Of a stretch of 26,169 nucleotides of DNA, positions 15,139 through 22,710 are shown in pieces. Position 1 is the stretch's first letter, and each line of letters starts with the position of its first letter. Source of the DNA: Desulfobacteraceae bacterium UBA2245. Its GTDB lineage: Bacteria; Desulfobacterota; Desulfobacteria; Desulfobacterales; UBA2245. The notes below the pieces were generated by a model that ran no database searches, was not told where the DNA came from, and saw nothing but the letters and a program-made list of their open reading frames with translations. The stretch is from assembly GCA_002347265.1 (NCBI GenBank), contig DDYB01000035.1, forward strand, positions 1 through 26,169, written 5' to 3'. The position numbers and the translations under genes were made by a program.

Positions 15139-16190
15139 TTGTCATCAACCCTTCTCATGGCAAGCCCCATACATATAGCGGCTTGCGGGGCTATGCGTTG
15201 AAGGTAAGATGCATCGTATTTGCCCGATTCCGCTCGCAACTTTGCAAAGGGATTAATGGTTTCAACCTCTGCGGAGGTTTCAACGGCCAGCAGTTGTCTG
15301 AACTCCTTGATGTTGGCGCCGCCTCCGCTAAGAAATATTTTCTTGATCTGATCTTCAGGGTAGGTGGAATAAAAAAAGTCAAGCGCCCGCCTGATTTCGG
15401 AGCACCAGTCGGAAACCACCGTCACAATGATATCTTTTAAATCATCCTGAGAAATTTTATCCGGCATTTTGCCAAACTTCATGGCTTCAGCTTCGGCTAA
15501 AGAACACTGGGCCAACCCGGCGATCCGTTGATTAATCTGCCCGCACCCCAAGGAAACATCCCGCATGAAAACCGAAGAACCGCCCTTCAGGATATTCAGC
15601 GAAGTCTTGCTGGCCCCGATATCAATTAACGCCACATTCTCTTCGCCCGCGGCGTAATTGACCTCGAAAATATTTTGAAGCGCGAAAGCGTCTATATCGA
15701 TGATGCACGGGTTTAACCCCGCGATTTGAATCAGATTGATGTAATCATTGATCATCTCTTTTTTTGCGGCAACCAGCAGAACATTCATCTGATTCGCATT
15801 GGCCTCATTCGTTCCAAGAATCTGAAAATCAATGTTCACATCGCTGATATCAAAGGGAATGTATTGCTCTACCTCAAAATGAATGGTCTCATGCAACCGC
15901 GCTTCCGTCATGGTCTGCACATTGATCTTTTTCACAATGACTGAATAACCGCCAATGGAAATCGCGACATTGGGGTTCTTGATTCCAACGTTTTTAAACA
16001 ACTTTCGAATCGAATCCGCAACGGACTCAGGATCCTTGATTGCACCATCTTCTATAACGCCGGGCGCGATATCAATGAAGCCGATTTTCTTGAGAACGGG
16101 TCTTTTTTGGGTATCGGCAATTTCAGCTACCTTAATCGTCCTAGAACCGATATCAAGACCGACAAGATCTGTTTTTTTAACAAGGGCCAT
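15135..16190 (-). CDS. pilM: Type IV pilus assembly ATPase-fold protein PilM
   Basis: Actin/FtsA-like cytoplasmic protein that polymerises at the inner membrane and holds PilN. The 351-residue protein opens with the phosphate-1 motif LVGLDIGSRTIKVAEI (about residues 9-24). It carries the FEVEQYIPFDISDVNIDFQIL signature near 104-124, the phosphate-2 motif VALIDIGASKTSLNIL (about 186-201) and the adenosine motif KIFLSGGGANIKEF (about 299-312), all as expected for PilM. The ATG at 16190 has AGAGGC upstream. As first gene of the operon it follows a promoter-like site at 16380-16409, giving an untranslated leader of roughly 180 bases that contains a palindromic TTGAATTCAA (16235-16244). Pilus motor and pilin genes (pilB, pilT, pilC, pilA) are not in the window. 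Confidence 0.95.
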   Translation of the reverse strand: MALVKKTDLVGLDIGSRTIKVAEIADTQKRPVLKKIGFIDIAPGVIEDGAIKDPESVADSIRKLFKNVGIKNPNVAISIGGYSVIVKKINVQTMTEARLHETIHFEVEQYIPFDISDVNIDFQILGTNEANANQMNVLLVAAKKEMINDYINLIQIAGLNPCIIDIDAFALQNIFEVNYAAGEENVALIDIGASKTSLNILKGGSSVFMRDVSLGCGQINQRIAGLAQCSLAEAEAMKFGKMPDKISQDDLKDIIVTVVSDWCSEIRRALDFFYSTYPEDQIKKIFLSGGGANIKEFRQLLAVETSAEVETINPFAKLRAESGKYDASYLQRIAPQAAICMGLAMRRVDDK

Positions 16191-16379
16191 AATTGCCTCT
16201 TTGCCAAGCTTTAAACGTTAGCTATTTTAGTTGTGTTGAATTCAATACTCCGTAAAGTTCATTCTCAAAGGAGCCCCTCAATGAGCAGCGCGTCATTCCA
16301 TCCGAAAATCTTTTTACCCCTCCCGCTCAAAAGCGTAAAAATTCATTGCATTTTATATAGCATAAAAAGAGTTTTAAAA

Positions 16380-16409
16380 TATATATTAGCTAATATTTAA
16401 TCAAGTCAA
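16380..16409 (-). promoter_or_regulatory. Candidate promoter of the pilMNOPQ operon
   Basis: On the minus strand TTGACT (16409 to 16404), 18 bases, TATATA (16385 to 16380), in a very AT-rich stretch. A second -10-like TATAAA lies nearer the gene. No clear sigma-54 site was found. Confidence 0.4.
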
Positions 16410-16439
16410 GTATTTTTATAGGGTTTAGTTCTTAATTCC

Positions 16440-17290
16440 GCACTCCCCATTATATAGTGGGTTGCCTGTAATACTAAACACTAGATAATGTGCACAAAAT
16501 TCCTGGATGCCGACAAGGATCGGATTTCAGAACGTTTTTAGAGCATTTTGCTTTCTAAAGACCACTTCTCTCAACGCAGCCCATTCACAGTCTGCAACCA
16601 TTTCTGGAAACAATTATTATAAAAACTCCTGATTCGAATCATGCAATTTAATCGTATGTAAAATCAGAGCCCGGGCATAAACCGCTTGAGAGCCCCGGAG
16701 ATACCGAGGTGCCAAACCTCCGCAACTGACTTCTTCTGCGGCCGATTCAAAATTTGGCTCCTTTTGTTTTCAGGTGAGACAAGACGCCGGTTTAATTCAA
16801 CGAAATTCATAGCAACCTCTTGACGCACTTAACCATAGATCTGCGATCCTGTGTTTAACCATTTCATATTCGGGGCTTCTGGCTGGCCACTCAAATGCAT
16901 TTTTCGGCGAATCCGTTCATCCCGAGCTTTAAAAAGGGATTGTCGCGTCTCACCTTACTGCCAGGGCTTTGCTCCGTTTCCGGCCTTGCCGGTTTTTCTT
17001 ACAGTGTCATCGCGGCGGCAGCAACGCAAGGAATTTCTTGATCCACCCGGGATTCGACGGATTTCACCTTGCACAGCCAGGCTTTCAGATGAAGGAATTG
17101 AATCACGGCGGGTTTCCCAAATTGCTTAAAAACGCTGTGTGATCGGCGACAATACCTCAAGCGCATTCATCGCGCAGGCAATCACGGACCCGGCAAGACT
17201 CCGGCTGAAAACGCATCCAACGCAAACGGGAAACACCCGTTTTTCAGGGAAGCTGTCTGACGGAGCTCTGTCCTAAAATTTTAACAATTT
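16440..17290 (+). other. Long intergenic region with promoter and terminator-like hairpins; possible non-coding RNA
   Basis: I see no convincing protein gene between pilM (16190) and the MFS gene (17365). A plus-strand promoter TTGCCT (16462-16467), 16 bases, GATAAT (16484-16489) points into the region. Two short terminator-like hairpins on the same strand follow: CCGGC/GCCGG with TTTTT at 16980-16997, and AACGGG/CCCGTT with T-run at 17225-17244. This would give an untranslated transcript of roughly 500 or 750 bases. The 92-codon frame at 16851-17129 starts with GTG without a ribosome-binding site and has no protein-like features. A hairpin-forming stretch at 16700-16720 resembles part of 23S rRNA in antisense. 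Confidence 0.35.
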
Positions 17291-17364
17291 GGATGCTCTT
17301 TTTCAAATTTCAGTTCGATGGAATTTGTGTTAAAGGAGGGAACTCAAACAGGCCTGAACTTCGA

Positions 17365-18633
17365 ATGAAAAAATCCGGCAGGGCATTGAAAATGAAAAAA
17401 GAAGTGTTGATCGACAAGAATTTTCGCTGCAGCAGTTTTAAAAATGCCGATCTCCCCAAACCGGGATCCTCGCCCGGAACCCACCTCTGGCTTCTTCTGG
17501 TGCTGACGGGTATTTTTTTCTTCAATTTCATCGCCCGGATCATTCCGGCTCCCCTGATGCCCATGATTGAAACCGAACTCGGCATCACCCATGCCCAGGC
17601 AGGATCGATATTTCTGATTCTGTCCGCGGGGTATTTCGTATCGCTGATAAGCTCCGGATTCATCGCATCGCGCATTTTCCACAAAACAGCCATCGTGCTT
17701 TCGTCCGTCGTACTGGGCGTTGCCGTTCTGGCAACCTCGATGTCCGGCAATCTGACCGGATTCCGGCTGGGCATGCTGATCATGGGGGCGGCGGCAGGCC
17801 TTTACCTTCCCTCGGCCATAGCCACCCTGACCGATCGGATCGATTCCCGCAACTGGGGAAAAGCCATCGCCGTGCATGAGCTTGCGCCCAATCTGGCTTT
17901 TGTGGTGGCCCCGCTGGGCGCCGAAATGCTGCTTGAATTTTTTTCCTGGCGGGGCGTGATGAAGCTCGTCGCCGCCTGCGCCATTGTTCTGGGGATGTGC
18001 TTTGCCCGCTGGGGCAAAGGCGGACAATTTTCCGGGCAGAAACCGGATGTCAAGTCGTTTCAATGCCTTTTCGGCAAGCCTTCTTTCTGGCTTATGACGG
18101 GCCTGTTCAGTCTTGGCATCTGCAGCACCCTGGGATTGTACACCATGCTTCCGCTTTATCTGGTCACCGAGCACGGCATCAGCCGGCCATGGGCCAACAG
18201 TCTGCTGACGCTTTCCCGGATTTCAACCATCGGCACGGTGTTTCTGGGCGGATGGGCCGCGGATCGTTTTTCCGCACGGCAGACCATGGGCGGCATCCTG
18301 CTGATCACCGGCACGCTGACCGTTCTGATCGGCATGACATCCGGAGCCTGGATGATTGTTGCGGTTTTTCTGCAGCCCATGCTGGCCGTATGCTTTTTCC
18401 CGGCAGGATTTGCGGCCCTTTCGATGATCGGCCCCCCGCAGTTTCGGAATATCGCAATCTCCTTGTCCATTCCAGGCGCATTTCTGATCGGTGGAGGAGC
18501 GATCCCTGCGGGCATGGGAATGATGGCCGACGCCGGCCATTTTTCCGCGGCCGTCGTTCTGACCGGACTGCTGATCGGCGGCGGTTCCCTGCTGACGCTC
18601 CTGTTGAAATCCAATCGGACGCCGCCGACCTGA
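17365..18633 (+). CDS. Major facilitator superfamily transporter
   Basis: Inner-membrane transporter of about 422 residues with roughly twelve hydrophobic segments in two halves. The first half begins LWLLLVLTGIFFFNFIARII after a 45-residue basic N-terminus and includes AGSIFLILSAGYFVSLISSG and the motif-A-like loop SSGFIASRIFHKT. The second half starts at about FWLMTGLFSLGICS and repeats a motif-A-like GGWAADRFSARQTMGG. The substrate cannot be read from the sequence. Start choice is difficult: a strong AAAGGAGG (17332-17339) has no start codon at normal distance in this frame. ATG at 17365 is the first downstream, ATG 17392 is an alternative, and in-frame ATG 17293 lies upstream without a site. 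The next genes are tusA and the redox module, which suggests, but does not show, a sulfur-compound substrate. Confidence 0.85.
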   Translation: MKKSGRALKMKKEVLIDKNFRCSSFKNADLPKPGSSPGTHLWLLLVLTGIFFFNFIARIIPAPLMPMIETELGITHAQAGSIFLILSAGYFVSLISSGFIASRIFHKTAIVLSSVVLGVAVLATSMSGNLTGFRLGMLIMGAAAGLYLPSAIATLTDRIDSRNWGKAIAVHELAPNLAFVVAPLGAEMLLEFFSWRGVMKLVAACAIVLGMCFARWGKGGQFSGQKPDVKSFQCLFGKPSFWLMTGLFSLGICSTLGLYTMLPLYLVTEHGISRPWANSLLTLSRISTIGTVFLGGWAADRFSARQTMGGILLITGTLTVLIGMTSGAWMIVAVFLQPMLAVCFFPAGFAALSMIGPPQFRNIAISLSIPGAFLIGGGAIPAGMGMMADAGHFSAAVVLTGLLIGGGSLLTLLLKSNRTPPT

Positions 18634-18712
18634 CATGAAATTTTTACGGTTCCGCAAACTCGAAGGATTCAGCCCGCTGCGCATAAACTTGTTGCGAGGC
18701 CATCAATTAAGA

Positions 18713-18742
18713 TTGACAAACACGGCATGCCCGCAACATATA
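18713..18742 (+). promoter_or_regulatory. Candidate promoter for tusA and the downstream redox genes
   Basis: TTGACA (18713-18718), 18 bases, CATATA (18737-18742); TATACT two bases further on is an alternative -10. It lies in the 144-base gap after the MFS gene, 36 bases before the tusA start. Confidence 0.45.
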
Positions 18743-18777
18743 CTCGATGCTGCAAATGTTATATAAGGAGAAATAGG

Positions 18778-19020
18778 GTGAACGACGAAATCAAAGCTGA
18801 CAAGATCCTGGATCTCAAGGATCTGCCCTGCCCCATTCCGGTGGTTAAAATCAGCAAGGGAATCAAAGAGGTTCAAATCGGCCAGGTGGTCGAAGCTCAT
18901 ACCACCGACCCGGGCTCATTGACGGACTTTCCGGCCTGGGCCAGAATCACGGGGAATGAAATTCTGAAAACCGAAAAGGGCGATAAGGTATTCAAATTTT
19001 ACATCCGGCGCGTAAAATAA
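18778..19020 (+). CDS. TusA-family sulfur carrier protein
   Basis: Small cytoplasmic sulfur-transfer protein of 80 residues. TusA-family proteins hold a persulfide on the cysteine of a CPxP motif and pass it to partners in tRNA thiolation, molybdenum cofactor synthesis or dissimilatory sulfur metabolism. The motif here is LPCPIPVVK (Cys18). The two-layer fold is indicated by LDLKDLPCPIPVVKISKGI, then VVEAHTTDPGSLTDFPAWARITGNEIL and the final strand KVFKFYIRRVK. The start is a GTG at 18778 with AAGGAG at good spacing; extending to an upstream ATG at 18727 would add a cysteine-rich stretch unlike the family. It is first in an operon with a cytochrome b subunit and an HdrD-like protein, which argues for a redox role rather than tRNA thiolation alone. 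Confidence 0.9.
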   Translation: MNDEIKADKILDLKDLPCPIPVVKISKGIKEVQIGQVVEAHTTDPGSLTDFPAWARITGNEILKTEKGDKVFKFYIRRVK

Positions 19021-19079
19021 GTGCCCGCGCCGCCTTTCGCCCGTAAAGCGCATCGCTTTCAATCCGACGGAACCGAACC

Positions 19080-19790
19080 GTGCAAACACTCTATTACGTG
19101 ATTCTTGTCCCCATGACGTATCTGGCCTTTGCGGTCTTTTTCATCGGAACCGGCCTGCGGCTGTTCACCATCTATAGAACCCCCAAATATCCGGCCGCGC
19201 TTCAGATTTTTCCCGAAAAGCATCCCGGACGGCTCTGGGCCATTCACGACGCCCTCCTGTTGCCGACAATTCGAAAGCATAATCCGCTGCTATGGGTTTT
19301 TTTAATGCTCTTTCATATCGGTTTTTTCCCGCTCATAATCGGCCACATCGAGCTTTTCAGGGAATTCGGAATCTTTCAGATCATTCCGCACGAGGTTTTC
19401 CCGGGCAGGGGCTTTGTCGGACTGATTCTCTGCCTGTCCCTGCTTTTTTTTCTGGGAAGACGTTTTTTTTCTCCAGTCCGGGAGATCTCAACACCCGGAG
19501 ATTATTTTCTGCTGATCCTGCTGTTTCTGGCGGCGCTTTTCGGAAGCCAGATGGATTGGGCCAGGCGCTGGTACGGATACGACGCCCTGCTGGTAGAAAA
19601 TTACCGTGACTATCTTCTCAGCCTGCTTTATTTAAAACCTGAGCTGAACTTTGCCGTGCTGAACTCGGGCCACGCATTCATGCTGGTTCTGCATGTTTTT
19701 TTTGCAAACCTTTTTTTGATGATCTTCCCTTTCAGCAAGCTGATGCATGCCTTTACATCGGTGGCGATGAATAAACTCAGAAGAGGATAG
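19080..19790 (+). CDS. NarI/DsrM-like membrane cytochrome b subunit
   Basis: A 236-residue inner-membrane protein with about five hydrophobic segments, resembling the nitrate reductase gamma (NarI) family that includes DsrM, TmcC, HmeC and HdrE. These bind heme b and exchange electrons with menaquinone. Candidate heme-ligand histidines sit in IHDALLLPTIRKHNP, in LMLFHIGFFPLIIGHIELF (about residues 77-95), and in the last helix SGHAFMLVLHVFFANLFLMIF, followed by KLMHAF. It starts with GTG at 19080 with a weak GGAA site; ATG 19113 is a possible alternative. The HdrD-like gene follows after three bases, the standard NarI-HdrD pairing seen in DsrMK, TmcCB and HdrED. The 59-base gap to tusA contains no terminator. 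It is shorter than DsrM (typically over 300 residues), so it is not the canonical dsr gene. Confidence 0.85.
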   Translation: MQTLYYVILVPMTYLAFAVFFIGTGLRLFTIYRTPKYPAALQIFPEKHPGRLWAIHDALLLPTIRKHNPLLWVFLMLFHIGFFPLIIGHIELFREFGIFQIIPHEVFPGRGFVGLILCLSLLFFLGRRFFSPVREISTPGDYFLLILLFLAALFGSQMDWARRWYGYDALLVENYRDYLLSLLYLKPELNFAVLNSGHAFMLVLHVFFANLFLMIFPFSKLMHAFTSVAMNKLRRG

Positions 19791-19793
19791 TCC

Positions 19794-21113
19794 ATGGATC
19801 AGAATATCCGGAATGATTTATTGAAACTGTTCCGTGAAAACCTCAGCCGGGCAATGAAGCTTTACCTGGAAACCTGTTCTCGTTGCGGCCTGTGCGTTCA
19901 GGCCTGCCACGTTCATGCATCCATGCCTCAACTCAGATACATCGCCGCGTATCGGGCGGAAATCATCCGGAAAATATACCAGAAATACTTCAAGGCTCAA
20001 GGGAGCTTTTTTCCAAGGCTCAGCGAAGCAAAGGAACTCAACGACGATGCGCTGCAGGAACTCTACGAGGTGGCCTTTTCATGCACCGGCTGCAGAAGAT
20101 GCATGGTCTACTGTCCGCATGGAATCGACACTGAAATGCTGATGTCCATGGCGAAGCTGCTGCTCGTCGGCGCTCGCAGAGAGCCCGAGATGCTGTCCCT
20201 GCTTGCCGACACCTCAATCGAAAAAGGAAAATCCCTGGCGCTTTTCAAGAAGGATTTTCTGACCGGCATTAAAAGCCTGGAGAGCCGGGTTATTGAAAAA
20301 TGGAAATGCCCGGCGGGGCAAGCCCCCATTCCCGTGGATGTCCAGGGAGCCGACATTCTTTATGTCCCCCTGTCCGGCGCCCGTTCGATCATTCCCGCCG
20401 CCGCGATTTTCAATGCCGCCGGCCGAAACTGGACCCTGAGTTTTTTTGAGGCGGTCAATTTCGGCGCTTTTCTCGGAGATCCCGCCCGGACCCGGCTCAT
20501 TCTGGAGCGCATCATCGACGAAGCCAGACGTCTGAAGGTCAAAAAAGTTGTTGCCTGCGAATGCGGCACCGCCTTCCGGGTGATGAAACAGCTTTCCGGA
20601 AAGCAGCCCTTCGAGGTGGTTTCGATCGTTCAGGAGATGGCCCGATACCTTAGAGAAGGACTGATCCGGGTTAACCGGTCCAGATGCAATGGCCCGATCA
20701 CCTACCATGATCCCTGCCAGATCGCCCGGAACGGCGGCGTGATCGACGAGCCGCGGGAGATTCTGCGTCATCTTGCCCAGGACTTCAGGGAGATGTCGCC
20801 GGATCCCGCATACAACTGGTGCTGCGGCGGAGGCGGGGGCCTGGTCGCCATGGGCGAGGACACCCTGGATTTTCGAATGAAATCCGCCAGGGTCAAAGTC
20901 GATCAGATACTGGCCACCGGCGCCAAAATCGTCGTCACCGCCTGTGAAAACTGCCATACTCAGCTCAGCGATCTCAATGACCATTATAAGATGGGAGTCG
21001 AGATTCGATTGCTGTCTTCCATGGTGGCGGATGCGCTGGTCGGACCGGAAGAAACCGCAAGTACGAATCCTGAGAAACAGACATTGCGGGAAACAACCCG
21101 GATTCCAGCCTGA
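19794..21113 (+). CDS. HdrD/DsrK-like iron-sulfur oxidoreductase
   Basis: Cytoplasmic-face electron-transfer and probable catalytic subunit, 439 residues. Two [4Fe-4S] ferredoxin motifs lie at Cys28-31-34-38 and Cys97-100-103-107. The C-terminal half corresponds to paired CCG domains, which in HdrD and DsrK hold a special cluster acting on disulfides. The second is intact: Cys308 in YHDPCQIARN, Cys343-Cys344 in NWCCGGGGG and Cys384/Cys387 in CENC. The first is degenerate, keeping only ACECGT (Cys255, Cys257) and lacking a CCG. GAAGAGGA precedes the ATG, which follows the cytochrome gene by three bases. Partnering with NarI-like and TusA proteins suggests reduction or oxidation of a persulfide or disulfide coupled to menaquinone. 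A plain electron-conduit role is also possible. The last 25 residues look disordered. Confidence 0.88.
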   Translation: MDQNIRNDLLKLFRENLSRAMKLYLETCSRCGLCVQACHVHASMPQLRYIAAYRAEIIRKIYQKYFKAQGSFFPRLSEAKELNDDALQELYEVAFSCTGCRRCMVYCPHGIDTEMLMSMAKLLLVGARREPEMLSLLADTSIEKGKSLALFKKDFLTGIKSLESRVIEKWKCPAGQAPIPVDVQGADILYVPLSGARSIIPAAAIFNAAGRNWTLSFFEAVNFGAFLGDPARTRLILERIIDEARRLKVKKVVACECGTAFRVMKQLSGKQPFEVVSIVQEMARYLREGLIRVNRSRCNGPITYHDPCQIARNGGVIDEPREILRHLAQDFREMSPDPAYNWCCGGGGGLVAMGEDTLDFRMKSARVKVDQILATGAKIVVTACENCHTQLSDLNDHYKMGVEIRLLSSMVADALVGPEETASTNPEKQTLRETTRIPA

Positions 21114-21135
21114 CCCGAAAATCCGGCAAAGCCGA

Positions 21136-22098
21136 TCATGATCCGGTGCAAACATCATCCCCGATAAACGCCTCGATCCACTCGATGGCTTTGGGCCATT
21201 GATCCGCTTCGAGCCACCGGATTTCTCTGTCCGCTCCGAACCAGGTCATCTGCCGCTTGGCGTATCGTCGCGTATCGCGTTTGAGCAGAAACAGGGTCTG
21301 ATTCCAACCCATCCGTCCCTGAATAAAGTCGGCCATATGCCGATAGCCGATCGACTGCATGGAATTCAGATCGGCTGAATACCCCTTCTCCAGCAGTCCT
21401 TGAACCTCTTCGAGCAGTCCTTCTGCCACCATGGCGTCCACCCGCTCGTCGATGCGCCGGTAAAGCAAATCCCGATCCATCAAAAGTCCGATTTTCAACG
21501 CGGGGTAAAACGGATTTCTGAATCCATGTTCCTGATGATGACTGGAAATCGGCTTTCCGGTGAGTTCAAAAACCTCAAGGGCCCGGATAATGCGAAATGC
21601 GTCGTTTGGATGAATTTTTTCAGCGGCCTCGGCATCGACGACTTTCAATCTTTCGTGCAATCCTGACATGCCGATTTGCATCGCGTCGGCCTTCAGGCGG
21701 GATCGAATGTTCGAGTCGCGCGGAAGCGATTCAAACAGCCCTCGAAGCAGGGCCTTGATATACAGGCCCGTGCCGCCGACAACAAACGGAAGCTTCCGGC
21801 GTTCGGAAATATCTGCAATCAGTTTCCGGGCCAGGCTCGAAAACTGCTGGGCATCAAACATCTCATCCGGATCCGCGAGGTCAATCATATGATGCACGAC
21901 ACGGGATCGCTGGACCGCATCGGGCTTGGCCGTGCCGACGTCCATATGGCGGTAGATCTGCATGGAATCCGCGCTGATGATCTCGCCGTTGAAGCGCAGG
22001 GCCAGTTCAATGGCCGCACCGGTCTTTCCCACCGCCGTGGGTCCGGTGATGACAACAATTCTGGGCCTGGATTCACCCGAAGCGGAATCAGCCGGCAT
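21136..22098 (-). CDS. miaA: tRNA dimethylallyltransferase MiaA
   Basis: Transfers a dimethylallyl group to N6 of A37 in tRNAs reading UNN codons, the first step toward ms2i6A. The 320-residue protein has the P-loop GPTAVGKT (about residues 19-26), the substrate loop ISADSMQIYRHMDVGTAKP, VVGGTGLYIKALLRGL, AFRIIRALEVFELTGKP and the MQSIGYRHM block. The KRDTRRYAKRQMTWF tRNA-binding stretch lies near the C-terminus, all as expected for the family. The ATG at 22098 has TTGAGAA upstream, a modest site. It runs against the flanking genes: its 3' end is 22 bases from the HdrD-like stop and its start faces the dsrC promoter region about 190 bases away. The usual neighbours hfq and mutL are absent. 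Confidence 0.95.
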   Translation of the reverse strand: MPADSASGESRPRIVVITGPTAVGKTGAAIELALRFNGEIISADSMQIYRHMDVGTAKPDAVQRSRVVHHMIDLADPDEMFDAQQFSSLARKLIADISERRKLPFVVGGTGLYIKALLRGLFESLPRDSNIRSRLKADAMQIGMSGLHERLKVVDAEAAEKIHPNDAFRIIRALEVFELTGKPISSHHQEHGFRNPFYPALKIGLLMDRDLLYRRIDERVDAMVAEGLLEEVQGLLEKGYSADLNSMQSIGYRHMADFIQGRMGWNQTLFLLKRDTRRYAKRQMTWFGADREIRWLEADQWPKAIEWIEAFIGDDVCTGS

Positions 22099-22286
22099 GG
22101 ATTCTCAACCTGTTGCATCTGTTCAGCATTACTTTACAAAGTCTCATTTCAGGCAGTTGCGGACCGTGATGTTTTTCCACTGGATTCCATATCCCGTTAT
22201 CGGATTGCGTTCAATTGTTTTTCTTTTCGTGATAACATGTGATGCAGATCAAATTGCGGGTCATTCAGTGCGCAAACGCTTTCAGG

Positions 22287-22315
22287 TTGACAGCGCGTCG
22301 GGCATCTAATATTTT
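22287..22315 (+). promoter_or_regulatory. Candidate promoter for the dsrC operon
   Basis: TTGACA (22287-22292), 17 bases, TATTTT (22310-22315); TAATAT at 22307-22312 is a better -10 sequence but gives a 14-base spacer. The dsrC ribosome-binding site follows directly, so the leader would be very short. I see nothing else in 22099-22286. Confidence 0.4.
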
Positions 22316-22338
22316 TGCAGCAAAACAAGGAGGAACCT

Positions 22339-22659
22339 ATGCCGGAAGTCGAGTTTCAGGGAAAGAAGTTTACGGTCAGCGACGACGGATTTCTCGATCG
22401 CTTCGAATCCTGGTGTCCTGAATGGGTTCAATGGGTTCAGAAGGAAGAGGGCATCGAGGCGCTGACCGACGATCACTGGAAGGTCATTCATGTCATTCAG
22501 GACTATTACCAGAAAAACGGCATCGCGCCCATGGTCCGGATTCTGTGCAAGGTCACCGGCTTTACCCAGAATTATCTGTACGAGCTTTTTCCCGCCGGTC
22601 CCGGCAAGGGAGCGTGCAAAATGTCGGGTCTTCCCAGGCCCACCGGATGCTCCATATAA
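22339..22659 (+). CDS. dsrC: DsrC/TusE family sulfur carrier with both redox cysteines
   Basis: Cytoplasmic 106-residue carrier. In sulfate reducers DsrC accepts sulfur from siroheme sulfite reductase DsrAB as a trisulfide bridging its two C-terminal cysteines, which DsrMKJOP then reduces. This copy keeps both: Cys93 in KGACKM and Cys104 in RPTGC, eleven residues apart, as in true DsrC, whereas TusE proteins usually keep only the last. The rest matches DsrC closely, for example MPEVEFQGKKFTV, GIEALTDDHWKVI and DYYQKNGIAPMVR. The usual C-terminus is PTGC plus one residue; here two residues (Ser-Ile) follow. Additional cysteines occur at 26 and 70. The ATG at 22339 is preferred over an upstream in-frame codon because AAGGAGG lies 6 bases before it. 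yjbQ follows after 51 bases. dsrAB are not in the window. Confidence 0.92.
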   Translation: MPEVEFQGKKFTVSDDGFLDRFESWCPEWVQWVQKEEGIEALTDDHWKVIHVIQDYYQKNGIAPMVRILCKVTGFTQNYLYELFPAGPGKGACKMSGLPRPTGCSI

Positions 22660-22710
22660 CAACGCCTGGAATCTACTTTCCGCCGATCAAAGCCGAAAAG
22701 GGAGCGCCTT

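Noticed and set aside
16851..17129. 92-codon open frame starting GTG
   Set aside because: No ribosome-binding site, arginine/serine-rich unstructured translation, and a terminator-like hairpin inside the frame.
18727..18777. Upstream ATG extending TusA by 17 residues
   Set aside because: The extension overlaps the candidate promoter -10 region, is unlike the family, and the GTG at 18778 has a clear ribosome-binding site.
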